Assembly (NCBI GenBank): GCA_944325305.1
Contig: CALUZO010000013.1
Coordinates: 124,001-188,000 of the forward strand
DNA length: 64,000 nucleotides
From: an uncultured Rikenellaceae bacterium
GTDB taxonomy: Bacteria; Bacteroidota; Bacteroidia; Bacteroidales; Rikenellaceae
Direction: 5' to 3'
Part shown: positions 18,627 to 28,273 of the stretch, one piece after another
Layout: each line of letters starts with the position of its first letter
Numbering within the stretch: position 1 is the first letter of the stretch
Notes under the pieces: model-generated
Seen by the model: only the letters and a program-made list of their open reading frames with translations
Database searches by the model: none
Told to the model about the DNA's origin: nothing
Position numbers and translations under genes: made by a program

Positions 18627-19342
18627 CTTTTTTCTCCTTTATATATTCTGGCGATGCCGAAGAACAGCGCCTTGGATTTGACGTTAGCGTACCCGCACTC
18701 CCACAGCAGTTGGGTGAAGGTTTCCCAATCCGGGAATTCGACAACCGATTCGGGCAGGTATGTGTAGGCGCTCTTGTCGCCCGAGACCTTGCCTCCCACG
18801 AAAGGAAGCCACTTACGGAAATAGAAACGGTAGACTGTACCGAATATTTTGCCTCGCGGCATCGAAAATTCCATAATGAAGACCATTCCTTTGCGTCTCA
18901 GCACACGGTGCATCTCTTTTAATCCTGCTGCGATGTCGTGGAAGTTGCGAACTCCGAACACCACTGTTACTGCATCAAACGTGCCATTCTCGTACGGTAA
19001 ACTTTCCGCTTGGGCGACTTCGAGTTTAATGCGGTTGCCGAGTCGTTTTTTCGATATCTTGCGTTTGGCGACTTCCAGCATTCCTTCCGACGGATCGGCA
19101 CCGGTTATCTGCGCTTCGTGGATGCGTCTGGCAAGCACTATCGCCATATCGCCCGTACCTGTCGCGAGGTCGAGGATACGTTTCGGATACATCCGGGCAA
19201 CTATTCCTGCCATTTTTTTCCGCCATAAACGTGCTATTCTGAAAGACATTATGTCGTTGAGGCGGTCATAAGCCGGCGCGATATGGTCGAACATTTCGCG
19301 GATCTGTTCCCCTTTTGGACGATGCTGGTCGTATGGCTTCAT
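18623..19342 (-). CDS. menG: Demethylmenaquinone methyltransferase MenG (UbiE family)
   Basis: This SAM-dependent enzyme methylates demethylmenaquinone to menaquinone. Motifs are FDHIAPAYDRLND at the N-terminus, the SAM-binding DLATGTGDMA near residue 65 and FGVRNFHD near 130. I set the start at the ATG overlapping the upstream permease stop. That gives 239 residues, the family size; the open frame extends further upstream without similarity. Together with mqnA at 28-29 kb it points to menaquinone respiration. Confidence 0.93.
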   Translation of the reverse strand: MKPYDQHRPKGEQIREMFDHIAPAYDRLNDIMSFRIARLWRKKMAGIVARMYPKRILDLATGTGDMAIVLARRIHEAQITGADPSEGMLEVAKRKISKKRLGNRIKLEVAQAESLPYENGTFDAVTVVFGVRNFHDIAAGLKEMHRVLRRKGMVFIMEFSMPRGKIFGTVYRFYFRKWLPFVGGKVSGDKSAYTYLPESVVEFPDWETFTQLLWECGYANVKSKALFFGIARIYKGEKR

Positions 19343-20589
19343 TGGTAACGTATTGTGGTATCTGGTTTTATGCGTGAAATTACGAGGGTGGGCACTGTGA
19401 GCAGCGTCACGATGAGCAGAAACGATCCTGCATTGAGCCACAGGAGCCATGTCAATCCGAGACTGATAGGAACTTCGGAGAGGAAGTAGCCCGTTTGGTC
19501 GAGTGTGACGAGTCCTGTGTATTTTTGAATTAGACACAATGCGATACCGATTATATTGCCCCATATCATGCCTTTAACGATGAGGTAGGCCGATCGTATG
19601 AGAAACATTTTCTGGAGCGATGTGTTGTTCATCCCAAGCGCTTTGAGCACGCCTATCATGCGAGTGCGTTCGAGAAGTATGATAAGTAGTGCCGAGATCA
19701 TGTTCAGCAGCGACACCAGTAGCATTATGATGATTATAACCGCTGCGTTGACATCGTGTGCGTTCAGCCAGTCGAACATTTGCGGGAAGCGCTGTTTGAT
19801 ATTCACGACCATCAGATTTTCGTCGTCTGGCTTCTGGTTCTCGAAAACAATCTGATACGTATCTTCCGAGAATTCGGCAAGATCGTCGAGGTCGTATGTG
19901 TCTACTTCGTATCCGGAGATATGGTTGTCGTCCCATCCGGCTATTCGTTGCACGTTTCGTATATCGGTCGGGACAACCATCATGTCGAGTTCTTCGAAGC
20001 CGGAGTTGTATATTCCGGTTATTTTGAATTGTGATCTGCGGGGCGATGCATCGGGTTGGATGAACATCATCTCTATTTTGTCGCCGACATCTATTTGAAG
20101 GAGTCGGGATAACGAGCGTGAGATTATGATTTCGCGCTTCACCACCGAATCTCCGACTGCCGGGAGTTCGCCTTCTTCGAGATTGTCGGCGAAGAACGAC
20201 CAGTCGTAATCGCTGTCAACGCCCTTTAGCATTACGCCCTGCATGGCGTCACGTGTTTTGATTATACCTCCCTTTGTGGCGAAAGCGTTCAGGCTTTTGA
20301 ATCCTTGGACTTGTGTGAGAGCACTTTCCAGTTCGTTATTACGAAGAATTGGTTTTGTTTCGAGAGAATTGCCTCCGCTTACGGCCGTTATCTGGACATG
20401 TCCGCCGAATCCTACCAGTTTATCCGATATTTCCCTTTTGAAACCCATAATGACTGCCATGGAGATTACCATTACGGCTATGCTTATGGCTACTGTCACG
20501 GTCGCTATCGTAACCATGACATTTCTGCGGCCTCCGCTTTTCCCGGCAAGCCTTCGGGCAAGGAAAAATTCTGTATTTACGCGGCTCAT
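19339..20589 (-). CDS. LolC/LolE-like lipoprotein-releasing ABC permease
   Basis: A 416-residue inner-membrane permease of the FtsX/MacB-like fold: one helix near residue 30, a large periplasmic domain, then three helices near the C-terminus (VNAAVIIIIMLLVSLLNMIS and two more). The start MSRVNTEFFLARRL is preceded by GGGAAAT. No LolD ATPase or LolA gene is adjacent. It is the first gene of the four-gene operon ending with the SPOR gene. Confidence 0.88.
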   Translation of the reverse strand: MSRVNTEFFLARRLAGKSGGRRNVMVTIATVTVAISIAVMVISMAVIMGFKREISDKLVGFGGHVQITAVSGGNSLETKPILRNNELESALTQVQGFKSLNAFATKGGIIKTRDAMQGVMLKGVDSDYDWSFFADNLEEGELPAVGDSVVKREIIISRSLSRLLQIDVGDKIEMMFIQPDASPRRSQFKITGIYNSGFEELDMMVVPTDIRNVQRIAGWDDNHISGYEVDTYDLDDLAEFSEDTYQIVFENQKPDDENLMVVNIKQRFPQMFDWLNAHDVNAAVIIIIMLLVSLLNMISALLIILLERTRMIGVLKALGMNNTSLQKMFLIRSAYLIVKGMIWGNIIGIALCLIQKYTGLVTLDQTGYFLSEVPISLGLTWLLWLNAGSFLLIVTLLTVPTLVISRIKPDTTIRYQ

Positions 20590-20782
20590 ATTTCCCGGTT
20601 GGGTGGATTTGACATGCAAAGTAACAAAAATAACCCGATATATTTTGTCAATCTATGTGTGTTGTCCTATAATTTACATCTATTCGTTCGGGTCGGGATA
20701 TTTCGGACCGGGTGGAACGGAGGGCACGAATGACATGTAATAGCCTACCATTGCGGCATGCGGGCTGGTATTCAGACTGTAA

Positions 20783-20814
20783 AAAATAAGCGACCTCACG
20801 AGGTCGCTTATTTT
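20783..20814. terminator. Hairpin terminator of the GH76 gene
   Basis: Fourteen-bp perfect arms (20783-20796, 20801-20814) close a 4-nt loop. On the minus strand the right place is just after the GH76 stop, with A/T-rich flanks. Confidence 0.75.
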
Positions 20815-20835
20815 ATGATGTGTCAAGAAGAATGT

Positions 20836-23800
20836 TTACAAGTCTGTAAGTCTTGTTATTCCTTCGAGGAGTGCGGCGGCACTGTTATGTGCGCCGAGTG
20901 AACCCGGGTTGCCTTCTTCGTTATAGTAGCTGCTGAAGCTGTAGTTGGCGAAGGTCTTTGGATAGAGGGTCTTGTCCATGTTGTGGAACCACATGTATCT
21001 TGCGTTTCTGATCATGAATGTCCGTGCTTCCTGGCGTTTGTCGGCAGGCATGTCGGTGTCGTTGATGTAGTTGATCATGTATGGCATCAGACCACCTTTG
21101 AAGTTGCTTTGGTCGGCGCTTGTACCTTCGTCGCGCAGGATGCCTACGATACTGTTGGTGCAGCGTCCGGAGTTCATGGTGTAGTTGACAGCTACTGTTG
21201 CGTTATCCCTGTATTTTTGTTTGCCCGTAATGTGGTAGAGCAGACGGCAGCCTTCGATCCAGCATCCTTGTGTATATGTCAGTGCGGGTTCTTCGACGCG
21301 GCCGTTCGTAAGGATGTCGCTTGTGTACGTACTCATGAATTCGTAGAGTTTGATGGCTTCGTCGAGATATTGTTGAGTACCTGTTATCTGGTAGAGTTTG
21401 GCTGCGGTAATGATAGCGGGGGTGTTGGTGCAGGCGTTGCGTCCGCCACCGCCGTTGATTTTCCAGATAAGGCCCCAGCCTTTGGAGTCGTCGACAATCC
21501 TCTGCGATTCGGTCATGTAACCGTAAATTTCCTTGGCTTTGGTGAGGTACTGCTCTTCGCCGAATATCTCGTACATGTGCAGGAATACTAAAGACATCCA
21601 TGCCATATCGTCGGTGTATTCGTTGTAGAATCCGTTTTTCTTGTTGCCGTACCAGTTGTTGCCGTTGTTGCGTACCCAAAGGTCGGCATAGTTCTTATAT
21701 TCTGCCGCAAGGCCCGGGTCGGAATCCTTGATTCTCTGGTAAGAGTAGAGCATGGTATGCATTGGGTATGCCTGTTGCCAGTAGAGAACACTGCTGTTGT
21801 TCAGTACATTCTCCGCAGATGCCCAGAAAGTTCCTCTGTTCTTGTCCAGGAACTGGTCGATCAGTATGAACGTACAACTGTCGGCTGCAGCTTCCCAGAC
21901 TGAGCGTCCCGGGACGTTCAGGTCGCCGTTGTAGTAGGCATAGCTGTCTTCCTTGCCTTCGAACCAGTGAATCGGGTAATTTGGGTTGATATTGTAGCTC
22001 ATGTCGAACATGACAGTGGTGTAATAGCGGGCCTGGTTCTGACGAAGGCTCGCGTCGAACAGGTCGGATGGGAAGTCCCATGTTGATGTCCAGTTATCTA
22101 CCTTGACAGACTGCATGTATCTTGTATTGTCGGTAGAAGATATCGAACTTTTCCCGTAGTCAACGTTGACGCCATCTACAGTCATGCGGAATTTGTAGCG
22201 TCTTTCTATTCCCCAATCCCTGTTTTCAAGTGCTATGAGATGGTGATCGCGTTTCCATACTCCTTTGCCGGCATAATTGAGAGTCGTTTCCGATCCGTTG
22301 ATAGGATAGCGGAGTCTTACTCTTTCCACTGTTTCGAATTTAACCGTCATTGCGTCGCAGTCGAACGTTATGTGATAGATGCCTGTTTGGGAGAGCGAGG
22401 AGCTTTCGGAACCGGATGCGTCTACCTCCTTGATGCCGTCGTCGTTGGAATTCTTGATGAGGCGTGCGCCGTCGCCGTCGTTTTCGCCTGTGTAGAAGTA
22501 GAACGGTTGGCCACCCTGTATTTCGGTATATATTTCGTAGTACTTCGATTGGCCGTTGTCGACATATCTGAATTTATGGCCTGCCTCTGAGCCGGCGCCT
22601 CCCATGTAAAGGTCGTCACCGACGTTGAACAGCGATCCTCCGATTAGCGTGATGTTGCGAAGTGTCTCAGACAGGTTGAGTTCTTCGCCAGTTTTGGTGA
22701 GGACTTTCCACTTGATTGTTGCCGGAGTCATGAAATCGGCACCGGCTATTGCGGCCAGTTCACTGAGTTCGGTCTGGCTGAGGGTAAGGTTGGGGTCGGT
22801 ACCGTTATTGGCCGATGTATAAGTTTTTAGAGGCTGTGAAAAGTTGCCCGTAACTTTGTCGAACAACAATTCGTAGGTGACATTTTCCTCGGTTGTCGCT
22901 GCCGGTTCCCACTCGAAGGTTATGCCTTCCGTGGTAGACAAAATGTCTATCTCTGCCCAGTTGGCCGGGCTCTTCAGAGTGGTCACTATTGCCGATATTT
23001 CTGCAAGTCGGGTGACCTTGAGTGCCGATTTTTCTTCCGACATGTATGTCTCTTCGCCCATCGTGCTCATAACGGTCCATATGATAGTACCTTGCGTTTC
23101 GGGTTCTATGCCTGCGGCTTTGGCTATTGCGTCAAGTTGTTTTGCCGTCAGCGCCACACGTGGATCGAGACCGTTGCTTGCCGATACGGTCGAGAAGAGC
23201 GGTTCGGAAAAATCGCCGCCATCGACATCGAACAACAGGCTATAACGTACTGCCGTTTCGCCGTTCGATTCGGCTTCTGCCCATTTGAAGGAGAGTGTCG
23301 GTGTTGAGGCGAGTTCTATTTCTTTTTGGTCTTCTGGACTTAAGAGTTCGGTCACTATCGGAGGGCCTGCCGGTTCCACTGCATCTGGACGGACCAGTGT
23401 GATGCTTCTCGTTTGCTCGGAAATGAGAGCCTTGTTGCCTTGAGTCGTTCTTACGCTCCAGATCAGTGTTGCGGTTTCGCCTGCTTCGGCACCCCATTCC
23501 CTGGCTATGTCTATCAATACGTTTTTGGAGACGGTAGCTTTTGTGAGCGTTCCATTCTCATCTGACGTAATTGTGTATAACGGATTGGAAAAATCACTGT
23601 CTGCATAATCGAACAGCAATTCGTAGGTAATTTCGTCAGCGCGCGATACTGCGGTAGCCTCTTCCCATTCGAATACCACATTTTCGATGGCTTCGAGTTC
23701 GATGGTGGAAGCGTCAGCGGGAGAGCTGAGAGCCTTGACGTTTACGGTTACTGGAGGCGTTGGTGGCTTGGTGTCATCCTTGTTACATGCCGCAAGCAAT

Positions 23801-23850
23801 GCAGCCATAACGGCAATGACACCGATCCGAAAGTAAAGTTTTTGTTTCAT
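20836..23850 (-). CDS. Multimodular lipoprotein: three SusE-like repeats, SusE/F-like binding domain and GH76 domain
   Basis: A 1004-residue surface-type lipoprotein with lipobox LAAC (Cys at about residue 22). Residues ~38-165, ~165-290 and ~290-410 are three tandem SusE-like immunoglobulin-fold repeats, each with the pattern SP-(A/E)-x-FxWE, YELLFD and G..(I/L)x-W-x-V. Residues ~410-620 resemble SusE/SusF starch-binding modules. Residues ~630-1004 match GH76 alpha-1,6-mannanases, with the catalytic-type Asp pair at 747-748 in EYTDDMAWM. A single TATATTTA-like box lies upstream. It should bind and cleave an alpha-mannan-like glycan at the cell surface; no SusC/SusD pair is nearby. Confidence 0.87.
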   Translation of the reverse strand: MKQKLYFRIGVIAVMAALLAACNKDDTKPPTPPVTVNVKALSSPADASTIELEAIENVVFEWEEATAVSRADEITYELLFDYADSDFSNPLYTITSDENGTLTKATVSKNVLIDIAREWGAEAGETATLIWSVRTTQGNKALISEQTRSITLVRPDAVEPAGPPIVTELLSPEDQKEIELASTPTLSFKWAEAESNGETAVRYSLLFDVDGGDFSEPLFSTVSASNGLDPRVALTAKQLDAIAKAAGIEPETQGTIIWTVMSTMGEETYMSEEKSALKVTRLAEISAIVTTLKSPANWAEIDILSTTEGITFEWEPAATTEENVTYELLFDKVTGNFSQPLKTYTSANNGTDPNLTLSQTELSELAAIAGADFMTPATIKWKVLTKTGEELNLSETLRNITLIGGSLFNVGDDLYMGGAGSEAGHKFRYVDNGQSKYYEIYTEIQGGQPFYFYTGENDGDGARLIKNSNDDGIKEVDASGSESSSLSQTGIYHITFDCDAMTVKFETVERVRLRYPINGSETTLNYAGKGVWKRDHHLIALENRDWGIERRYKFRMTVDGVNVDYGKSSISSTDNTRYMQSVKVDNWTSTWDFPSDLFDASLRQNQARYYTTVMFDMSYNINPNYPIHWFEGKEDSYAYYNGDLNVPGRSVWEAAADSCTFILIDQFLDKNRGTFWASAENVLNNSSVLYWQQAYPMHTMLYSYQRIKDSDPGLAAEYKNYADLWVRNNGNNWYGNKKNGFYNEYTDDMAWMSLVFLHMYEIFGEEQYLTKAKEIYGYMTESQRIVDDSKGWGLIWKINGGGGRNACTNTPAIITAAKLYQITGTQQYLDEAIKLYEFMSTYTSDILTNGRVEEPALTYTQGCWIEGCRLLYHITGKQKYRDNATVAVNYTMNSGRCTNSIVGILRDEGTSADQSNFKGGLMPYMINYINDTDMPADKRQEARTFMIRNARYMWFHNMDKTLYPKTFANYSFSSYYNEEGNPGSLGAHNSAAALLEGITRLTDL

Positions 23851-24201
23851 AGGTGTTGGGTTTTTAGGTGGGTAATCAGTTGCTCAAGTATGTTGCCATT
23901 CTTGTTCCAACTAAAGGTTAGGTTCCCTAAATATAGGAAAAATAATATTCCAATACTACATTTGGACGGCCTGCAAGTGATTTATTTTGTATTCGTCGGC
24001 AAGAATATTGAGCAGATAATTGGAATGTGTGTCGAGGTGAGATATGTGTTGCTGTTTGATTTTCAGACAAGTAGGGCGTAGTGTCTTCGCGTTGTATGCT
24101 CATCGACAAAAAAATAAATATCGTGTAGAGTGGCATAAAAATAGCTTAGGAGTGTAAAAGTTAGCGTAAATCTTGGTATTTTTACGAAAAATAGAGACTA
24201 T
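23851..24201. other. 351-nt divergent intergenic region, no gene seen
   Basis: AT-rich spacer between the GH76 lipoprotein and the SDR gene. The minus strand has TATATTTA at 23928-23935, about 80 nt before the lipoprotein start. The plus strand has TATTTTTA at 24177-24184, 18 nt before the SDR start. Each differs from the Bacteroidetes -7 consensus by one base. No RNA fold or convincing small ORF was found. Confidence 0.5.
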
Positions 24202-24984
24202 ATGGCAAGAACGGTTTTCATTACGGGCGCAAGCTCTGGCATAGGGGAGGCAACGGCACGCGCTTTTGCTGAAGAAGGTTACAGGCTGGTTATAACCGGA
24301 CGCAGGCACGAACGTCTCAAGGTTCTCAAACGTGAACTCGAGGCCGATTTTGCTGCCGAGGTTCTTGTACTTTCGTTCGACATACGAGACCGTTTCCAGT
24401 GCGAGGCTGCCATCGAGTCTATGCCCGAAGATTTTGCAGATATAGATATATTGGTAAACAATGCCGGACTCGCTGCCGGATTGGAACGCATCGACGAAGG
24501 AGACCCTATGGATTGGAATGCCATGATAGATACCAATATCAAGGGACTTCTTTATGTGACGCGTGTCATATCAGATAAGATGATACAGCGCGGGGTGGGC
24601 CACATCGTCAATATCGGTTCGATAGCAGGTACGCAGCCATATTCCAAGGGCGGTGTCTACAGCGGCACCAAACATGCCGTTCACGCATTGAGTCAGGCTA
24701 TGAGAATGGATTTTCTCGAATTCGGGATTAAAGTGACCGAAATAAGACCCGGAATGGCCGAGACCGAATTTTCGCTTGTGCGGTTCCACGGCGACAAGGA
24801 GGCCGCAGACGATGTATACAGCGGAATGATCCCGCTTACGGGCGATGATATAGCGGAGGCGGTGCTGTGGGCTGTCGAACAACCGGCTCATGTAAATATC
24901 AGCGAGATAGTCATGACTCCGCAACAGCAGGCAAACGTTTATTGTGTGACCAGAAAGGATACGGATCAGAACGAGAAACAATAA
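24202..24984 (+). CDS. Short-chain dehydrogenase/reductase (YdfG-like)
   Basis: A 260-residue classical SDR. The NAD(P)-binding motif TGASSGIG is at residues 8-15, NNAG near 92, the catalytic Ser in NIGSIAG near 139 and the YxxxK motif (YSGTK) near 152. An Arg-rich cluster after beta strand 2 (TGRRHERL) suggests NADPH preference. Members of this branch reduce 3-hydroxy acids such as serine or malonic semialdehyde derivatives. The real substrate is not evident. Confidence 0.88.
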   Translation: MARTVFITGASSGIGEATARAFAEEGYRLVITGRRHERLKVLKRELEADFAAEVLVLSFDIRDRFQCEAAIESMPEDFADIDILVNNAGLAAGLERIDEGDPMDWNAMIDTNIKGLLYVTRVISDKMIQRGVGHIVNIGSIAGTQPYSKGGVYSGTKHAVHALSQAMRMDFLEFGIKVTEIRPGMAETEFSLVRFHGDKEAADDVYSGMIPLTGDDIAEAVLWAVEQPAHVNISEIVMTPQQQANVYCVTRKDTDQNEKQ

Positions 24985-25038
24985 AAGGTCATAGAGTCCG
25001 TTCTCACATACGAAGAGTGTAAAAAAAATATTTATTAT

Positions 25039-25749
25039 ATGGAAGGGGTAACCATAGACCAGACAACAGCCTTGTTTCTCATAATAGGTGTTGCCGTTCT
25101 GGGTATGATAGTGCAGGCGAAACTGCAAAGTGTGTTCAAGAAATATTCCAAGGTGATGTTCCCCGGCGGGCTCACAGGGAAGGATGTGGCAGAGAAGATG
25201 CTCAGGGACAACGGCATACATGATGTTCGGGTTGTTGCCACGCAAGGTCAGTTGACAGATCATTTCAATCCAAAAACAAAGACGGTCAATCTCAGCGAGA
25301 GCGTCTATAACAGCAATTCCATTGCAGCGGCGGCGGTAGCGGCCCATGAGTGCGGTCACGCGGTGCAGCACGCCACACAGTATGCTCCGCTCAAAATGCG
25401 TTCGGCACTGGTGCCTGTCGTCACGATTTCTTCCCAATGGTCGACATGGGTAATCATACTCGGTATAATCATTGCCAGCACCGGTGGTTCATGGGTGTTG
25501 TTCTGGATCGGCATCGGACTGATCGCCATGGCGGCGTTGTTTGCTCTTGTTACCTTGCCGGTGGAGTATAATGCTTCGTACAGGGCGTTGGTTTGGTTGG
25601 AGAGCAGCCGTACACTGACATCGCAGCAGGTAGACGAGGCACGCGTTCCTCTTAAATGGGCTGCGAGAACCTATCTGGTGGCTGCTTTGAGCGCAATAGC
25701 GACATTGATATACTATCTCTCGTTCGCTCTTGGGCGACGTAACGAATAA
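25039..25749 (+). CDS. Membrane zinc metallopeptidase (YugP family)
   Basis: A 236-residue inner-membrane protein with an N-terminal helix, a HExxH zinc motif (HECGHAVQHA, around residue 107) and two to three further membrane helices. It matches PF04298/YugP-type peptidases. The natural substrate is unknown. It sits 54 nt after the SDR gene and 11 nt before dtd. Confidence 0.9.
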   Translation: MEGVTIDQTTALFLIIGVAVLGMIVQAKLQSVFKKYSKVMFPGGLTGKDVAEKMLRDNGIHDVRVVATQGQLTDHFNPKTKTVNLSESVYNSNSIAAAAVAAHECGHAVQHATQYAPLKMRSALVPVVTISSQWSTWVIILGIIIASTGGSWVLFWIGIGLIAMAALFALVTLPVEYNASYRALVWLESSRTLTSQQVDEARVPLKWAARTYLVAALSAIATLIYYLSFALGRRNE

Positions 25750-25760
25750 GCACGGACAAA

Positions 25761-26213
25761 ATGAGGGTCGTCATACAGCGTGTACTCGACGCTTCGGTCA
25801 CAATAGACGGCAGGATGCACTCGTCGATAGGGCGCGGATTGCTTGTCTTGCTGGGTATAACCCATGACGACCAAGAGGAAGATGTGCAGTGGCTCGTCAG
25901 GAAAATAGCGGCACTGCGCATATTCGACGATCCGGACGGCGTTATGAATCTCGATGTCAGGCAAACCGGAGGCGACGTATTGGTCGTGAGTCAGTTTACC
26001 CTGATGGCGATGACAAAAAAGGGCAACCGTCCGTCGTATATCAAGGCGGCGGGAGAAGAAGTAGCCGTCCCTCTATACGAAGAGTTTCTGCGACAGATGG
26101 CAGCTGCCATGGGTAAGGAGGTTTTTGCGGGTGTTTTCGGCGCCGACATGAAAGTCGCCCTCACCAATGACGGTCCGGTGACGATCGTCATTGATTCTAA
26201 AGCTCGGGAATAA
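25761..26213 (+). CDS. dtd: D-aminoacyl-tRNA deacylase Dtd
   Basis: Dtd removes D-amino acids wrongly attached to tRNA. The 150-residue length and N-terminus (MRVVIQRVLDASV) are typical. The SQFTLMA motif near residue 78 and the chiral-proofreading GP pair in NDGPVT near 138 are intact. Confidence 0.96.
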   Translation: MRVVIQRVLDASVTIDGRMHSSIGRGLLVLLGITHDDQEEDVQWLVRKIAALRIFDDPDGVMNLDVRQTGGDVLVVSQFTLMAMTKKGNRPSYIKAAGEEVAVPLYEEFLRQMAAAMGKEVFAGVFGADMKVALTNDGPVTIVIDSKARE

Positions 26214-26252
26214 TCGGGGAACTCGAGATATAATCCCAAAACTTAACGTATC

Positions 26253-27104
26253 ATGAAAAAGATTCTTTTAATCCTCATTCCGGTTTTGTCTGTAATTTCG
26301 TGCGGGGCTCCCTCCAAAGATTCAGCCTCTGATTTGACTGCCTCGGGTGGTGTTATGGTTGCCGCCGAGTCGGCTCCTATGGCCCTTAAAAGTGCACGTT
26401 CGGTAAAAAATACGGCCGAGATTCCTGAAGAAGCGACTGCTAAAAAGATAATCAAGGATGGCAGCATGGGCATTAAGGTGCGCGACATCAGGGAGGGTAA
26501 GAGTGCTATCGATGCTTTGGTGGCTCAATACAATGCGTACTATGGCAACGAGTCGTATAATGATTACAAGAGCAGTGTGGCCTTCGACCTGACTGTAAGA
26601 ATCCCTTCGAAAGATTACGAAAACTTTATAGCCGACATAGAAGCCGGTGATGGCGAGGTGGTATATAAGAATATCGACACCCGCGATGTCACAGAACAGT
26701 TTTATGACCTCGAAACACGCCTGGAAAACAAACGGAGTTACCTTGCGCGTTACAGAGAGTTGCTGAAACGTGCAAATACGGTAAAGGATATACTCGAGAT
26801 AGAGACATATATCCGCGGCCTCGAAGAGGAGATCGAAAGCACCGAAGGTAGATTGCGTCTGCTTTCGAACCAGGTTGATTACAGCACACTCAGACTCAAT
26901 ATCACCCAGGACAAGGAGTTGGCGGCAGGCCCGAGCGACAGTTTCTGGTACAGACTGAAGAATGCACTCTCTTCGGGATGGAACGGTTTTGTGAGTTTTA
27001 TAGTGCTGTTGTTCTACGTATGGCCTTTATGGATCATAGCCGTTGTCGTTGTCGGAATTATATATTATAATGTGCACAGAAACAGGAAGAAGACCGCAAA
27101 ATAA
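26253..27104 (+). CDS. DUF4349 lipoprotein
   Basis: A 283-residue lipoprotein with lipobox VISC (Cys at about residue 17). The DUF4349 region spans ~65-265: a beta domain (YYGNESYNDY), a long coiled coil (LENKRSYLARYRELLKRAN to IESTEGRL) and a C-terminal membrane helix near 245-270. The family is of unknown function. It is followed by a hairpin shared with corA. Confidence 0.85.
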   Translation: MKKILLILIPVLSVISCGAPSKDSASDLTASGGVMVAAESAPMALKSARSVKNTAEIPEEATAKKIIKDGSMGIKVRDIREGKSAIDALVAQYNAYYGNESYNDYKSSVAFDLTVRIPSKDYENFIADIEAGDGEVVYKNIDTRDVTEQFYDLETRLENKRSYLARYRELLKRANTVKDILEIETYIRGLEEEIESTEGRLRLLSNQVDYSTLRLNITQDKELAAGPSDSFWYRLKNALSSGWNGFVSFIVLLFYVWPLWIIAVVVVGIIYYNVHRNRKKTAK

Positions 27105-27161
27105 GTTTTCGTATTATGGATGTCGTCTTCTTAAGTGTCTCCTGGAACGATGTGACTGTAT

Positions 27162-27195
27162 AATAAAAGCAGCGGAATTTTCCGCTGCTTTTATT
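27162..27195. terminator. Bidirectional hairpin between DUF4349 gene and corA
   Basis: Sixteen-bp perfect arms (27162-27177, 27180-27195) with only a 2-nt loop lie between convergent gene ends. Confidence 0.8.
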
Positions 27196-27215
27196 TGTCG
27201 TGGGCCTGCTTTGCT

Positions 27216-28169
27216 CTAAAGCCATTTTCTGCGCCGGAAGAACCAGTAGGTGACTCCCATGATTAATGCCATAATGATTATGGCTATCCAGAAACCGCCT
27301 TTGGTGTCGAACGCCGGGAAACTGTCTTCGAAGTTCATGCCGTATATGCTCGCGATCATGGTCGGCGGCATGAAGAACATCGAGACTACCGTAAAGATCT
27401 TAGTTACTTTGGTCTGGTCGATATTGATAAGACCGAGTGCGGCATCCATAAGATAGTCGAGTCGTTCGGACGCGAAGTCGGCATGGTTGATAAGCGAGTT
27501 GACGTCTTTGAGCATGAGCGACAGTTTGGGATATATATCGTTTGGGAAACGGTCGCTGCGCTGGATGCCCGACAGAACCCGCTGGCGGTCGAATATGTTT
27601 TCTCTGATGAGCATGGTGTTTTCCTGAAGCAGGTTGATGCGTTTCAGCATATCCGAGTCTATGCGTTCGGAGGCCGTGATATCCTTGCTGAGTACGGCGA
27701 TCTGTTTTGCCATCGACTCCACAAGGTCGGCGTCGAAGTCGATTCGTACTTCGAGTATCGAGATCAGCAGGTGGTAGCCGGTAGGGTAGTTGCGGGAGTT
27801 CATCTGGAGCCTTTTGGCCGCTTCGTTGAAGGTGCGCGATTCCGTATCCCTCAACGAAACCAGAACTCCTTCCGATACGATGAACGAGACGGGTTCTATT
27901 GAAAACGAATCCCCTTTGGTTACGAAAAAGTTGGAGTTGCTGATGATGGAATTCTCTGTCTCGGAGTATTTCGATGTACTTTCGATCTCTTCTATCTGCT
28001 GGCGTGTCTGGAGGTTTATCTCCATGAAGTCCTCTACTGCTTTCTGTTCCTTGACGGTGGGCGAAAGCAGGTCTATCCAGAGTATGTCGTCATAACCCAA
28101 TTCGTCGAATAGCTTGACGTCGGCATTACGGACGATCTTGTTGTATTGTTTCAGGTAGATTGTGATCAT
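27216..28169 (-). CDS. corA: CorA-type magnesium/divalent cation transporter
   Basis: A 317-residue CorA-family channel. A long soluble N-terminal domain ends in the first membrane helix carrying the selectivity motif YGMNF (near residue 277), then a second helix and the basic tail RRRKWL. It forms a pentamer in the inner membrane that imports Mg2+. It is separated by about 100 nt from mqnA. Confidence 0.93.
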   Translation of the reverse strand: MITIYLKQYNKIVRNADVKLFDELGYDDILWIDLLSPTVKEQKAVEDFMEINLQTRQQIEEIESTSKYSETENSIISNSNFFVTKGDSFSIEPVSFIVSEGVLVSLRDTESRTFNEAAKRLQMNSRNYPTGYHLLISILEVRIDFDADLVESMAKQIAVLSKDITASERIDSDMLKRINLLQENTMLIRENIFDRQRVLSGIQRSDRFPNDIYPKLSLMLKDVNSLINHADFASERLDYLMDAALGLINIDQTKVTKIFTVVSMFFMPPTMIASIYGMNFEDSFPAFDTKGGFWIAIIIMALIMGVTYWFFRRRKWL

Positions 28170-28273
28170 GCTTCTCTCTGTTTTGTCCCGGGGCGCCGTA
28201 TCGGCCGTCCAGGCCCGTTAATACTCGGTTTCGTAACTGGTAACCCCTCCACACGTCAGCGGAAGGTGGGAGT

